Positions 1 to 9,748 of a DNA stretch of 64,000 nt are shown in pieces. The notes under the pieces were generated by a model that worked only from the letters and a program-made list of their open reading frames with translations, was not told the DNA's origin and made no database searches. The position numbers and the translations under genes were made by a program. Source of the stretch: Chengkuizengella axinellae (GTDB taxonomy: Bacteria > Bacillota > Bacilli > Paenibacillales > KCTC-33759); the NCBI RefSeq assembly GCF_030730905.1, contig NZ_JAVAMP010000003.1, forward strand, positions 62,001 through 126,000. The letters are read 5' to 3'. The stretch's first letter is position 1; every line of letters starts with the position of its first letter.

Positions 1-274
1 TAAGATCATCCAGTGGTTCTTTATCCTCTTTTTCTTGAATGTTAATCACGATAGAGTTGATCACAGTATTGGAATCTTTATATTTTTCTAGTCCTTCTAT
101 TTTTGATAATAAATCTTTGTTTTCTTGTCGGATTGTTTCATTCATTTTAAACAGCACTTGCATATTATGCTGGTAAATAATCATATAAATAGCTGCACCA
201 ATAATCATACCTGAAATAATGAGCGCGATGGCCTGCAAATATTTTAAAAATCTCGAGATTGATGGAACTCTCAA
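1..274 (-). CDS. ytrI: YtrI-like sporulation membrane protein, C-terminal part beyond window
   Basis: Minus-strand frame that runs off the left edge, so only about 91 residues are visible. It opens with a basic segment, then one hydrophobic helix (about residues 15-32), then a charged coiled-coil-like stretch. This matches the YtrI layout, one N-terminal anchor plus an exposed domain, needed in B. subtilis for efficient sporulation. I chose the TTG at 274-272: GGAGG lies 9 bases upstream, the protein then begins LRVPS like family members, and the TTG overlaps the ytrH stop codon, so the two genes are translationally coupled. The call rests mainly on position next to ytrH and dnaE, as in B. 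subtilis. Confidence 0.75.
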   Translation of the reverse strand, partial: MRVPSISRFLKYLQAIALIISGMIIGAAIYMIIYQHNMQVLFKMNETIRQENKDLLSKIEGLEKYKDSNTVINSIVINIQEKEDKEPLDDL

Positions 275-603
275 GAGGAATTCCCTCCATCGCTCAACCA
301 AAGCATAAGTGCTGTTCCTGCTTGTGCACCCATAAAAGCACTGATAATTTGTAGTATTTGTTTGATGGCAGGTGAGAGCTGTCCGTCTATTACATTGCTC
401 TCGATAAGTCTTAAAGGATCTATCGTTCCTCCAATTGCAACGACAACCGCCCAAATCTTAACATTTTTAGCAACCTCTTGCATTGTAAAGGAAGGGGGCT
501 GCAGTGTAAGTGTAGCAGCAATTCCCGCCATCAAGCTTGCACCAAGCACAACACCAAAAGCGATCATATAATCTGTAATCATTTTAGTTAATAAGTTTCC
601 CAT
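271..603 (-). CDS. ytrH: YtrH family sporulation protein
   Basis: 110-residue membrane protein with three hydrophobic segments (about 13-33, 48-62 and 85-102), the usual size of YtrH. In B. subtilis ytrH and ytrI form a sigma-E operon next to dnaE and act in the mother cell during sporulation. The same divergent arrangement with dnaE occurs here. A ribosome site AAGGAAG precedes the ATG. On the minus strand upstream, CATATTTT near 629 resembles a sigma-E -10 box, but I cannot define a convincing -35. Translationally coupled to ytrI through the overlapping TTGA. Confidence 0.85.
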   Translation of the reverse strand: MGNLLTKMITDYMIAFGVVLGASLMAGIAATLTLQPPSFTMQEVAKNVKIWAVVVAIGGTIDPLRLIESNVIDGQLSPAIKQILQIISAFMGAQAGTALMLWLSDGGNSS

Positions 604-818
604 TATGATTCTTCCTTTCTATGAAAATATGACATGATATCCTCATATGAATGAAATTAGTATACAAGCCTTCTTAGTATTAATGTATGGGGGAAGAGGA
701 GTGAAATATGCTAAAATGGACGAAAGAGATCTTTTCTCGAACATATGTTTTGTTTAGGTGCTTGGTTTATGATAAAATAAAGTAAAATATAACTTAAATA
801 TAAAAGGAGCAGCGAATA

Positions 819-3800
819 ATGAAAAGTTTTACTCACCTTCATGTACATAGTGAATTTAGTTTGCTGGATGGTGCTGCAAAAATTGACCACCTAACAAAGA
901 AAGCATCTGAATTGTCCATGAGTGCTATCGCACTAACTGATCATGGTGTGATGTATGGTGCGCTTCCTTTTTATAAATCATGTCTAAAAAACAATATAAA
1001 ACCAATTATTGGCTGTGAGGTTTATTTTACATCCGAATCTATATATGAAAAAAAATCAAGAAAAGAGAGTCCCATTTATCATCTGATTTTATTGTGCAAG
1101 AATTTAACAGGGTATCAAAATCTAATGAAGATTTGTTCTTTAGCCCATCTCAAAGGACATCACTATAAACCTAGAGTGGATGAAGAGATCTTACAACAAC
1201 ATGCAGAGGGTCTGGTTTGTTTAAGCGCTTGTCTTGGTGGAGAAGTTTCACAATATTTGCTTCATGAGGAGTGGGATAAAGCAAAGGCTGCGGCTAAACG
1301 TTATCATAATATTTTTGGAGAAGATTTTTATCTAGAACTACAGGACCATGGGATGTTTGAACAAAAAAAAGTGTTAAAAAGCATGATCGAATTAAGTCGT
1401 GAAACTAAGATTCCTTTAGTTGCGACAAACGATGTTCATTATATCGAGCAGGATGACTTTTCAGTTCAGGATGTATTAATCTGTATAGGAACAGGTAAAA
1501 CGATTGAAGATACAAAACGAATGAAATTCCAAACAGATCAGTTATATTTAAAAAGTCAGTCAGAAATGGCTGATTTATTCTCCTTTGTCCCTGAAGCAAT
1601 TGAAAATACGAAAGTGATTGAAGAAAAATGCAACTTGCATTTAGAACTAGGGGCTTCGATTTTACCTGAGTACAATCCAATACCAGAGGCAATAACCGCA
1701 CATACTTATTTAAAGCAGCTTTGCGAGGAAGGTTTAGTTAAAAGGTATAAAGACCAGCAAGATTGGAAGGATCTGTCCTTTCAGAAAGAAGTGAAGGGTA
1801 GATTAAATTATGAGCTGAAGGTTATTCAAAATATGGGTTATTCAGATTATTTTTTAATTGTATGGGATTTTATTCGTTTTGCACATGAGAATGATATTAT
1901 GGTTGGTCCAGGTAGGGGCTCTTCCGCTGGTAGTTTAGTCGCCTATGTTTTGAATATTACGAACGTTGATCCAATTCGTTATCAGCTATTATTTGAACGG
2001 TTTTTAAACCCAGAAAGAATTTCAATGCCAGACATAGATATTGATTTTAGTGATGAACGAAGAGATGAAGTTATTGAATATGTCGTGCAGAAATATGGTT
2101 CGGAACATGTAGCTCAAATTATTACTTTCGGTACAATGGCGGCAAAGGCAGCGGTAAGAGATGTGGGGAGAGTGCTCAATTTTTCTTATCAGGAAGTGGA
2201 TAAAACAGCAAAAATGATTCCAAATCAACTTGGTATTACGATAGAAAAAGCACTTGCCTATAATCCAGATTTAAAAAATGCCTATGAAAATAATGAAAAG
2301 ATTTTCGAATTGTTGAATATGGCTTCAAAGGTAGAAGGCTTTCCAAGACATTCATCTACGCATGCAGCGGGTGTTGTCATTTCTAAAGAACCTTTAACTA
2401 ACTATGTTCCTTTACAGGAAGGGACAGAGCATATCCCATTAACTCAATATCCAATGGAGCAATTGGAATCCATAGGTTTGTTAAAAATGGATTTTTTAGG
2501 CTTGCGCACATTGTCGATTATTGAAAGAACACTTGGTTGGATTAAACAACAAGTTGGTATTGAAATAAATCTGCAAAGTTTAGATGTAAGTGATTTAAAA
2601 ACATATGAAATGTTAAGCAAAGGAGATACTACAGGGATCTTTCAATTGGAGTCTTCAGGTGTTAGACGTGTTTTAAAGGAACTAAAACCTTCTGATTTTG
2701 AGGATATTATTTCTGTATTAGCCTTATATCGTCCAGGACCGATGGAGTTCATTCCTAAATATATTCAAGGTAAACATGAGCAAATCGAGGTGGAATACCC
2801 TCACGCTTCGCTCATATCTATACTGTCGGATACGTATGGCATCATCGTATATCAGGAGCAGATTATGCAAATTGCATCAAAGATGGCTGGTTTTAGTCTT
2901 GGAGAAGCGGATCTTCTAAGAAGAGCAGTTTCAAAAAAGAAAAGAGAAGTATTAGATGAGCAGCGAGCTGCTTTTGTTGCAGGAAGCATACAACAGGGAT
3001 ATAAAGAAAAAGATGCAAATAAGGTGTATGATATGATTGTCCGTTTTGCTGATTATGGATTTCCAAGAGCACATGCAACAGCCTATGGTGTTCTTGCTTT
3101 TCAAACAGCCTACCTGAAGGCTCACTATCCGGTTCAGTTTATGTCTGCCATGTTAACTTCTGTTATTGGCAATCAAGGGAAATTAGCAGAATATATCGAT
3201 GAATGTAGAAGAATGAAAATTAAAATATTACCTCCAGATGTTAATGAGAGTGATATTTTGTTTACTCCTGTCTTTAATGAAACTCGAACAAATCAATGGA
3301 TAGGCGCGATTCGTTTCGGATTGGCTGCCATAAAAAATGTAGGAACAACAGCAATGAAATCCATCATTCATGAAAGAAAGGAATCTCCGTTTGAAAACTT
3401 GTTGGATTTTTGTCAAAAAATAGACTCAAAAGCATGTAATACTCGCGTTTTAGAATCGCTGATATTAAGTGGTGCTTTTGATCAGCTTCCTGGTCACCGG
3501 GCACAATTGTTAGCTGTATTGGACGAAACGATGGACGCGGCGGTGAAATGGAAAAAAGAAAGAGAGGATTTGCAAATTCATTTGTTCGGATTAACAGAGG
3601 AAATGAACTGGACAATAGATTATCCAGAGGTAATTTCCTTTACAGAAACACAAAAATTAGAACAAGAAAAAGAAATGTTAGGTTTATTTGTATCTGGACA
3701 TCCACTGGATGCCTATCAACAGAAAATATCTAATATGAAAACAAATGAAATTCATCTTCTACAGGAGTTGAGGGAAAATTCCATTGCTCGGATTGTTGGG

Positions 3801-4334
3801 ATGATTCCATCTTTTAGAATGATTTTAACAAAAAAGGGGCAGCAGATGGCGTTTATGGAAGTAGAGGATCGCATTGCAAAAGTAGAAGTTGTCATCTTTC
3901 CAGAGGCTTGGAAAAAATACGGTCACAATATTGAAAAAGGAAAAATATTGTACATTGAAGGTAAAGTGCAGCATCAAGAGGAGGGAGTAAAGTTATTGGC
4001 TCAACGAGCAGCTCCTATAGATGAAATAAATGAACCATTTACTGTTAAAGAAAGTCCTTCTGAAAAGGAATATTATAATAAAAAAGAATCTCTAAAATCG
4101 AACAAAAAACAACATGTATATATTAAAATTAAGGAAATAAATCAAAGTGCTGACAAGTTAGTGAAATTAAAGGAACTTTTAAAAAATCATGCTGGTGCGC
4201 TTGAAGTGATATTATATTATGAGCAGACCCAAAAAATTGTAGCTTTAAATGATTCCTATAACATTAAACCTTCTAAGGAGCTTTTTTCAGCTATTGAAGC
4301 GTTTATGGGAAAAGAAACAGTAAAAGTAAGATAA
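819..4334 (+). CDS. dnaE: DNA polymerase III alpha subunit DnaE
   Basis: 1171-residue replicative polymerase of the DnaE type. In Bacillales it works beside PolC and extends lagging-strand primers. An N-terminal PHP domain is visible (HVHSEFS at 8-14, TDHG near 40, NDVHY near 204). The palm domain has GPGRGSSAGS at 363-372 and the acidic catalytic motif PDIDIDF with Asp405, Asp407 and Asp409. A C-terminal OB fold follows at about residues 990-1060. Slightly longer than B. subtilis DnaE (about 1115). A good GGAG site precedes the ATG. The basic Lys/Asn-rich C-terminal tail after about 1080 is poorly conserved. Confidence 0.97.
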   Translation: MKSFTHLHVHSEFSLLDGAAKIDHLTKKASELSMSAIALTDHGVMYGALPFYKSCLKNNIKPIIGCEVYFTSESIYEKKSRKESPIYHLILLCKNLTGYQNLMKICSLAHLKGHHYKPRVDEEILQQHAEGLVCLSACLGGEVSQYLLHEEWDKAKAAAKRYHNIFGEDFYLELQDHGMFEQKKVLKSMIELSRETKIPLVATNDVHYIEQDDFSVQDVLICIGTGKTIEDTKRMKFQTDQLYLKSQSEMADLFSFVPEAIENTKVIEEKCNLHLELGASILPEYNPIPEAITAHTYLKQLCEEGLVKRYKDQQDWKDLSFQKEVKGRLNYELKVIQNMGYSDYFLIVWDFIRFAHENDIMVGPGRGSSAGSLVAYVLNITNVDPIRYQLLFERFLNPERISMPDIDIDFSDERRDEVIEYVVQKYGSEHVAQIITFGTMAAKAAVRDVGRVLNFSYQEVDKTAKMIPNQLGITIEKALAYNPDLKNAYENNEKIFELLNMASKVEGFPRHSSTHAAGVVISKEPLTNYVPLQEGTEHIPLTQYPMEQLESIGLLKMDFLGLRTLSIIERTLGWIKQQVGIEINLQSLDVSDLKTYEMLSKGDTTGIFQLESSGVRRVLKELKPSDFEDIISVLALYRPGPMEFIPKYIQGKHEQIEVEYPHASLISILSDTYGIIVYQEQIMQIASKMAGFSLGEADLLRRAVSKKKREVLDEQRAAFVAGSIQQGYKEKDANKVYDMIVRFADYGFPRAHATAYGVLAFQTAYLKAHYPVQFMSAMLTSVIGNQGKLAEYIDECRRMKIKILPPDVNESDILFTPVFNETRTNQWIGAIRFGLAAIKNVGTTAMKSIIHERKESPFENLLDFCQKIDSKACNTRVLESLILSGAFDQLPGHRAQLLAVLDETMDAAVKWKKEREDLQIHLFGLTEEMNWTIDYPEVISFTETQKLEQEKEMLGLFVSGHPLDAYQQKISNMKTNEIHLLQELRENSIARIVGMIPSFRMILTKKGQQMAFMEVEDRIAKVEVVIFPEAWKKYGHNIEKGKILYIEGKVQHQEEGVKLLAQRAAPIDEINEPFTVKESPSEKEYYNKKESLKSNKKQHVYIKIKEINQSADKLVKLKELLKNHAGALEVILYYEQTQKIVALNDSYNIKPSKELFSAIEAFMGKETVKVR

Positions 4335-4484
4335 TTGGGTATGATATTAGAAATCACATATTGATCATTTTTCATCTCTTTACAATTCTCAAAATCTAGG
4401 ATAAGCTTTGTTATGGGGAAGGATAAGGTTTATCGTGCATACTTAATCAATACATTATGAATAAATTCAGGAGGTTCTTCATTT

Positions 4485-4673
4485 ATGTGGACTGTAATTT
4501 ATATTGCGCCTACTGAAAAATTGGCAGAGCGATTAAAAGATAACCTAACTGCTGAAGGTTTTTTTGTGAAAGTAAAACCTAGCGGCTTATCCAAAAAACA
4601 GTATGAAATCTTAGTTCCCGAAGGGGAAGTAGAAGAAGTGCAAGAAGTATTGAGCTCTTTGCTTCGTACGTAG
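4485..4673 (+). CDS. Small DUF2007-like protein between dnaE and accD
   Basis: 62-residue soluble protein with an alternating beta-alpha pattern: YIAPTEKLAERLKDNL, a second strand, then a C-terminal helix VEEVQEVLSSLL. The pattern resembles the DUF2007 fold, a ferredoxin-like putative signalling domain. I believe Paenibacillaceae carry a small protein in the same place, sometimes mislabelled glutamate decarboxylase; nothing in the sequence supports that activity, since there is no PLP-binding lysine motif and it is far too short. GGAGG lies 11 bases before the ATG. Function unknown. Confidence 0.65.
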   Translation: MWTVIYIAPTEKLAERLKDNLTAEGFFVKVKPSGLSKKQYEILVPEGEVEEVQEVLSSLLRT

Positions 4674-4712
4674 AGTCCCATTATTGATACATACATGTTA
4701 AACCAATCTTAT

Positions 4713-4774
4713 AAGAAAATCCCCTATCGTTGAACTTGCCAATCATCGAGTTTTCTTTAGCGGTAGATTTTCTT
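4713..4774 (+). other. Imperfect hairpin between the small ORF and accD
   Basis: AGAAAAT at 4713 pairs with ATTTTCT near 4767, and CTATCG pairs with CGGTAG inside it. The loop contains GCCAATCATCGAGTTTTCTTTA, which resembles the 3' end of a repeat unit upstream of pstS (35050-35072). It may be a terminator or a diverged copy of that repeat. A TTG-rich tail rather than a clean U-run follows, so termination is unproven. Confidence 0.35.
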
Positions 4775-4876
4775 GAAATATGGAATTTGTAAACCTTATA
4801 AATTCTATTTTATAAAAAAGCTCTTGTTGGAGCTTCTCGAGTTTCAAAAAAATATAACGCCTTGTGAGGTGTAATA

Positions 4877-5749
4877 GTGTTTAAAGATCTTTTTAATAAA
4901 AAAAGAAAATATGCAACCATTCCGTCTGAAAACTCTAAAAGAGACAACATTCCAGAAGGATTAATGAACAAATGTTCAAAATGTGGAACCATTCAATTTA
5001 ATAAAGAGTTAGAGAAAAATTTAAAAGTCTGTTCTGGCTGTGGATATCACTTTAGATTAAACGCTAAAGAAAGATTTCAAATTACGTTAGATGAAGGACG
5101 TTTATTTGAGTTTGACAGTGAAATGATTTCTGAAGATCCGCTTGAATTTCCTGGTTATAAGGAAAAAATTAAAAAGCATCAGGAAAAAACGGGTTCAAAG
5201 GATGCAGTTATTACAGGAGAAGGTACAATCGGGGGATTTCCAGTAGTTGTTGCAGGCATGAGTTTTGAATTTTTTGGCGGAAGCATGGGTTCAGTAGTTG
5301 GTGAAAAAGTAACTAGAGCGATAGAAACAGCTATGAATAAAAATTATCCTTTAATTATTTTTTCTACATCTGGTGGAGCTAGAATGGAAGAAAGTATCTT
5401 AAGTTTGATGCAGATGGCAAAAACAAGCGCAGCACTCAAAAAGTTCAGTGATCAGGGTGGATTATATATTTCCATTATTACAGACCCGACCTTCGGAGGT
5501 GTGCCTGCCAGCTTTGCTATGTTGGGAGACTACATCATAGCTGAACCTGGTGCAGCATTTGGGTTTACAGGAAGACGTGTTATTGAACAAACTATACGTC
5601 AGAATTTGCCCGAAACTTTTCAAACGGCTGAATTTAATTTAAAACATGGTCAGCTAGATAAAGTTGTTTCACGTGATCAAATGAGAAGCACTTTAATTAA
5701 ATTATTGGATTTACATTTAACGAAGGAGGAAAGTGATTATGGCGAATGA
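4877..5749 (+). CDS. accD: Acetyl-CoA carboxylase carboxyltransferase beta subunit
   Basis: 290-residue carboxyltransferase subunit that, with AccA, moves CO2 from carboxybiotin to acetyl-CoA to give malonyl-CoA for fatty acid synthesis. The N-terminal zinc ribbon is intact: Cys33, Cys36, Cys52 and Cys55. The crotonase-fold body follows, with the SGGARMEE motif typical of the CoA-binding site. The start is GTG at 4877, preceded by TGAGGTG. The stop codon overlaps the accA start by 11 bases, so the two subunits are made coupled and in equal amounts. Confidence 0.97.
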   Translation: MFKDLFNKKRKYATIPSENSKRDNIPEGLMNKCSKCGTIQFNKELEKNLKVCSGCGYHFRLNAKERFQITLDEGRLFEFDSEMISEDPLEFPGYKEKIKKHQEKTGSKDAVITGEGTIGGFPVVVAGMSFEFFGGSMGSVVGEKVTRAIETAMNKNYPLIIFSTSGGARMEESILSLMQMAKTSAALKKFSDQGGLYISIITDPTFGGVPASFAMLGDYIIAEPGAAFGFTGRRVIEQTIRQNLPETFQTAEFNLKHGQLDKVVSRDQMRSTLIKLLDLHLTKEESDYGE

Positions 5750-6707
5750 GCTGCCATTTGAAAAACCTCTTATTGAGTTGCGAGCAAAAATAGAAGAAAT
5801 TCGCAAGTTTGGTATTGAGAAAGAAATCGATATTGCGGAAGAGATCAATCGATTAGAGCAAAGATATGCGGATTTAGAAGTAGAGATTTATTCAAATTTA
5901 TCAGCCTCACAAAAAATGCAAATAGCCAGACATCCCATGCGACCTACTACGTTAGATTATATTCAACATATCTTTGAGGATTTTATTGAATTGCATGGAG
6001 ATCGTTCATATGGTGATGATTTAGCTATTGTTGGTGGGATAGCCAAGTTAAATGGAATTCCAGTCACTATTGTCGGTCATCAAAAAGGAAAAGATACAAA
6101 GGACAATATTGCACGTAATTTCGGAATGCCTCATCCTGAAGGATTTCGAAAAGGATTACGTATAATGAATCAAGCAAATAAATTTAAAAGACCCATTATT
6201 ACATTTATTGATACGCCTGGTGCGTATCCTGGTGGAGCAGCAGAAGAAAGAGGTCAGGCAGAAGCTATTGCTAAGAATTTGTTGGAAATGGCTGGTTTTA
6301 GAGTGCCTATTATTTGTATTGTGATTGGTGAAGGTGGAAGTGGAGGAGCGTTAGCATTAGGTGTAGGTAACCGAGTGCTGATGTTGGAAAATGCTATTTA
6401 TTCTGTAAGCAGTCCAGAAGCTGCTGCTTCAATTCTTTATAAAGATGCTTCCAAATCCCTTCTTGCTGCAGAATCCATGAAAATTACAGCAAACTATATT
6501 CAAGATTTTGGAGTTGCTGATGATATCATTCCTGAACCAAAAGGAGGAGCTCATCAGAATGTTAAGGAACAAGCTGAAAACATAAAAGATACTATACTGA
6601 GACATCTTGAACAACTTAATGGGTTGGATGAATTTGAGATAAAAGAAGATAGATACAAAAAATTTAGAGGAATAGGAAGTTTTACCACGCTTGAAAATGT
6701 ATTTTAG
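5739..6707 (+). CDS. accA: Acetyl-CoA carboxylase carboxyltransferase alpha subunit
   Basis: 322 residues, partner of AccD in the alpha2beta2 carboxyltransferase. An N-terminal coiled coil (about 5-50) is followed by the crotonase-like domain with DTPGAYPG and [12 protein letters not shown], the oxyanion-hole and CoA-binding motifs. I start at ATG 5739 rather than GTG 5733, because AAGGAGG ends only 3 bases before the GTG but 9 bases before the ATG. Lies between accD and pyk; in B. subtilis pfkA sits between accA and pyk, but it is absent here. Confidence 0.97.
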   Translation: MANELPFEKPLIELRAKIEEIRKFGIEKEIDIAEEINRLEQRYADLEVEIYSNLSASQKMQIARHPMRPTTLDYIQHIFEDFIELHGDRSYGDDLAIVGGIAKLNGIPVTIVGHQKGKDTKDNIARNFGMPHPEGFRKGLRIMNQANKFKRPIITFIDTPGAYPGGAAEERGQAEAIAKNLLEMAGFRVPIICIVIGEGGSGGALALGVGNRVLMLENAIYSVSSPEAAASILYKDASKSLLAAESMKITANYIQDFGVADDIIPEPKGGAHQNVKEQAENIKDTILRHLEQLNGLDEFEIKEDRYKKFRGIGSFTTLENVF

Positions 6708-6730
6708 TTTGACTAGGAGGAGTAGAAATC

Positions 6731-8485
6731 ATGCGAAAAACAAAAATTGTATGTACTATTGGACCAGCGAGTGAATCATTAGAAAAGACAAAAGAATTAA
6801 TTGTAGCAGGGTTGAACGTAGGGAGATTAAATTTTTCCCACGGTGACTTTGAAGAGCATGGAAATCGTATTAAAAACATTAGAAAAGCTTGTGAGGATTT
6901 AAACAAAACCGTTGCCATTCTTTTAGATACTAAAGGACCTGAAATTAGAACTGGAAAATTAAAAGAAGATAAAGTTCAGGTTGTAGCAAACGAATTTATC
7001 ACTTTGACTACAGAAGAAATTTTGGGAGATCAGCATCGTGTTTCGATTACATATGATAAGCTTCCAAGTGAAGTTCATGTGGGTTCAACAATCTTGATTG
7101 ATGATGGTCTTATAGGTTTAAAGGTTGCGGAAGTTGAAGGAACAGAAATTAAATGTCAAATCGTAAATGGCGGTTTGCTTGGAAGCAGGAAGGGTGTCAA
7201 TGTTCCTGGTGTAAAAATTTCTTTACCAGGCATCACTGAAAAGGATACCAATGATATCATATTCGGTATTGAGCAAGGTGTTGATTTTATCGCAGCTTCA
7301 TTTGTACGTAAAGCAAGTGATGTTTTGGAGATTAGGGATTTACTTCAACGTTATGATGCTCAGCAAATTCAAATCATTTCTAAAATTGAGAATCAAGAGG
7401 GTGTAGACAATCTTGATGAAATTCTAGAAGTATCTGATGGCTTAATGGTAGCACGTGGAGATCTTGGAGTTGAAATTCCTGCAGAAGAAGTACCTTTAGT
7501 TCAGAAACGAATGATTGAAAAATGTAACCAAGCGGGTAAACCAGTAATTACAGCTACACAAATGTTGGACTCTATGCAGCGTAATCCTCGTCCAACGAGA
7601 GCCGAAGCTAGTGATGTTGCAAATGCCATTTTTGATGGTACAGATGCGATTATGTTGTCTGGTGAAACAGCTCAAGGTAAATATCCGTTGGAATCTGTAC
7701 AAACAATGGCACGCATAGCAGAAAAAGCAGAATCTGCGTTAGAATACGAAGAATTCTTTTTGAAACAGTCCAGCCTTCAGCAGGTTTCAATTACGGAATC
7801 CATAAGTCAGTCTGTTGCAAATTCAGCTTTAGATTTAAACGCAAAGGCGATTTTCACTTCTACACAAAGTGGATATACAGCTAGAATGGTATCCAAATAT
7901 CGTCCAAAAGCACCAATCATAGCAGTTACGCCAGACGAACAAGTCATGCGTCGTTTATCATTAGTATGGGGAGTAAATCCTGTGAAAGGTGAACAAGCTG
8001 AATCCACAGATGAAATGTTTGAAATGGCTGTAAATAGTGGTTTACGTGCAGGATATGTTCAATTTGGGGATTTAGTTGTCATTACTGCTGGGGTTCCTAT
8101 AGGTAGATCAGGAACAACAAATTTAATAAAAATTCATCACATTGGTGAATTGATTGCAAAAGGACAAGGGATTGGCAGCAACAGTGTTACTGGAAAAGTA
8201 GTTGCAGCTCGCACGCCAGAGGAAGCAAATGAAAAGATAACAGAAGGGTCTATTCTAGTTGCAGTTTCTACAGATAAAGATTATATTCCTGCGATGCAAA
8301 AGGCAGCAGCAATTATTACAGAAACAGGTGGACTTACTTGTCATGCAGCTGTTGTAGGTGTTGAATTAGGAATTCCTGTTATCGTTGGTGTGGAAGATGC
8401 TTTAAACATATTTAAGGACGGAATGGACGTTTCAGTTTACAGTGAACTAGGGTTCATTTATTCTGGTAAATCTGAAACTTTATAA
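6731..8485 (+). CDS. pyk: Pyruvate kinase with C-terminal PEP-utilising-type domain
   Basis: 584 residues; converts PEP plus ADP to pyruvate plus ATP in the cytoplasm. The N-terminal [12 protein letters not shown], the active-site lysine in [20 protein letters not shown] and the ATQMLDSM motif are all present. Residues from about 475 form the extra domain found in Bacillus-type pyruvate kinases, with a TCHAAVVG motif like the phosphohistidine domain of PEP-utilising enzymes. GGAGGAG precedes the ATG. Follows accA after 23 bases and is closed by a strong terminator. Confidence 0.97.
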   Translation: MRKTKIVCTIGPASESLEKTKELIVAGLNVGRLNFSHGDFEEHGNRIKNIRKACEDLNKTVAILLDTKGPEIRTGKLKEDKVQVVANEFITLTTEEILGDQHRVSITYDKLPSEVHVGSTILIDDGLIGLKVAEVEGTEIKCQIVNGGLLGSRKGVNVPGVKISLPGITEKDTNDIIFGIEQGVDFIAASFVRKASDVLEIRDLLQRYDAQQIQIISKIENQEGVDNLDEILEVSDGLMVARGDLGVEIPAEEVPLVQKRMIEKCNQAGKPVITATQMLDSMQRNPRPTRAEASDVANAIFDGTDAIMLSGETAQGKYPLESVQTMARIAEKAESALEYEEFFLKQSSLQQVSITESISQSVANSALDLNAKAIFTSTQSGYTARMVSKYRPKAPIIAVTPDEQVMRRLSLVWGVNPVKGEQAESTDEMFEMAVNSGLRAGYVQFGDLVVITAGVPIGRSGTTNLIKIHHIGELIAKGQGIGSNSVTGKVVAARTPEEANEKITEGSILVAVSTDKDYIPAMQKAAAIITETGGLTCHAAVVGVELGIPVIVGVEDALNIFKDGMDVSVYSELGFIYSGKSETL

Positions 8486-8512
8486 AATATTAAATAAAAT
8501 AATTTCCCATTT

Positions 8513-8548
8513 AAAGAGCTATGGTCTGATCGGACCGGCTCTTTTTTT
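8513..8548 (+). terminator. Terminator after pyk
   Basis: AAAGAGC pairs with GCTCTTT and the inner GGTC pairs with GGACC; seven T residues follow. Confidence 0.85.
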
Positions 8549-8633
8549 CGTCAAGGTTCGTTAAGTGGAGAGTTTTCTTTATGTTTTTCTATTATGTTAA
8601 AATAGAAGAATGGATTAAATAGGAGGGGTATGA

Positions 8634-9047
8634 ATGGAGAGTAAAGAATGGCGTAAACATACAGTACGGGTAAGATATCAGGAAACAGACCAAATGGGAG
8701 TTGTATATCATGGGAATTATTTGAATTGGTTTGAAATAGGGAGGACAGAATATGTACGAGAGATGGGATATAGTTACCGTAATATTGAAAAACTAGGGTT
8801 GTATCTTCCTGTCGTTGATGCACAAATTAGTTTTAAAAGACCAGCAAAATATGATGATGTTGTTGATATATACACTAAAGTAGCTGAATTCACTAGTAAA
8901 AAGATTATTTTTGAAAATGTAGTTCGTAAGGGTGAAGATATTTTAGTAACTGGAAAAACAGTACACGTATGGTTAAACTCACAATGGAAAACAATTCGAT
9001 TGGATGTAGAAGCACCAGAATTATATGAACGTTTGTTGAAAGGGTAA
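8634..9047 (+). CDS. Acyl-CoA thioesterase, YbgC/FadM family
   Basis: 137-residue single hot-dog domain. The motif YQETDQMGVVYHGNYLNWFE contains the Asp and the HGNY turn characteristic of the 4-hydroxybenzoyl-CoA thioesterase/YbgC group, which hydrolyse short or branched acyl-CoAs. B. subtilis YneP is of this type. AGGAGGGG lies 6 bases before the ATG. It stands alone between the pyk terminator and fxsA. The substrate cannot be read from the sequence. Confidence 0.85.
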   Translation: MESKEWRKHTVRVRYQETDQMGVVYHGNYLNWFEIGRTEYVREMGYSYRNIEKLGLYLPVVDAQISFKRPAKYDDVVDIYTKVAEFTSKKIIFENVVRKGEDILVTGKTVHVWLNSQWKTIRLDVEAPELYERLLKG

Positions 9048-9122
9048 TAATATCTATATAAAACAACCTCTGATGCTTCATTAGTTCTTTTTACTGATAA
9101 TGATATTGAAAGGAGTGAAGTC

Positions 9123-9509
9123 ATGTTTCGTTTTCTTGTGATCATCATGATCGTTGTACCTGCTATAGAAATAATGGGTTTAATTGCGGTGGGCGGAATT
9201 ATAGGTGGTTTAGAAACCTTCATTTTAATTTTACTGACTGGATTCATAGGTGCTTTTTTAGCTAAAAGTGAAGGAACAAAAGTTATGAATCAAGCAAGGT
9301 TCGAAATGTCGTCAGGAAGAGTACCAACAGGCTCTATTTTAGATGGGATTTGTATTTTTTCTGGTGGTCTTCTTTTACTTACCCCGGGATTTCTCACAGA
9401 TACGATTGGTTTTATGCTTGTACTTCCTGTGACTCGCGGTTTTTTTAAGGGATGGATTTTGTATTTTATAAAAAAACTAATGTCCAAGGGAACCATTATC
9501 CGATTTTAA
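9123..9509 (+). CDS. fxsA: FxsA family membrane protein
   Basis: 128 residues with four hydrophobic helices (about 4-24, 25-43, 67-90 and 96-115) and the family features EIMGLIAVGGIIGG and LLLTPGFLTDTIG. FxsA of E. coli is named for suppressing phage T7 exclusion by F plasmid; its cellular role is unknown. The same gene (ytzA) lies downstream of pyk in B. subtilis, so context supports the call. AAGGAGTG precedes the ATG. Confidence 0.9.
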   Translation: MFRFLVIIMIVVPAIEIMGLIAVGGIIGGLETFILILLTGFIGAFLAKSEGTKVMNQARFEMSSGRVPTGSILDGICIFSGGLLLLTPGFLTDTIGFMLVLPVTRGFFKGWILYFIKKLMSKGTIIRF

Positions 9510-9580
9510 AGGAAATGAAGAAACCACTTTAAGTGTAAAATTCTATCAGTTTTTCTGTAATGTATGAACAGGAGTTATTG

Positions 9581-9608
9581 TTGCAAAAATAATCTTTATA
9601 CATATGAT
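9581..9608 (+). promoter_or_regulatory. Candidate sigma-A promoter for the citZ operon
   Basis: TTGCAA and TATGAT are separated by 16 bases, about 140 bases before citZ. In Bacillus this operon is controlled by CcpC and CcpA; I see AT-rich ATAA/TTAT half-sites nearby but no site I can assign firmly. Confidence 0.4.
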
Positions 9609-9748
9609 AATGAAGTTTTATGTCCAGATGAGTTCACAATCTGTTCGAAATCCTTTATCATTAATGTGAATGAATATTAAATTTTTAGAGTAAATATTTG
9701 GATTATCAATTCAAATAAAATTATATCTCAAACAAAGGAGAGTATATA

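Noticed and set aside
4485-4673. Annotation as glutamate decarboxylase
   Set aside because: The 62-residue protein lacks any PLP enzyme motif and is far too short.
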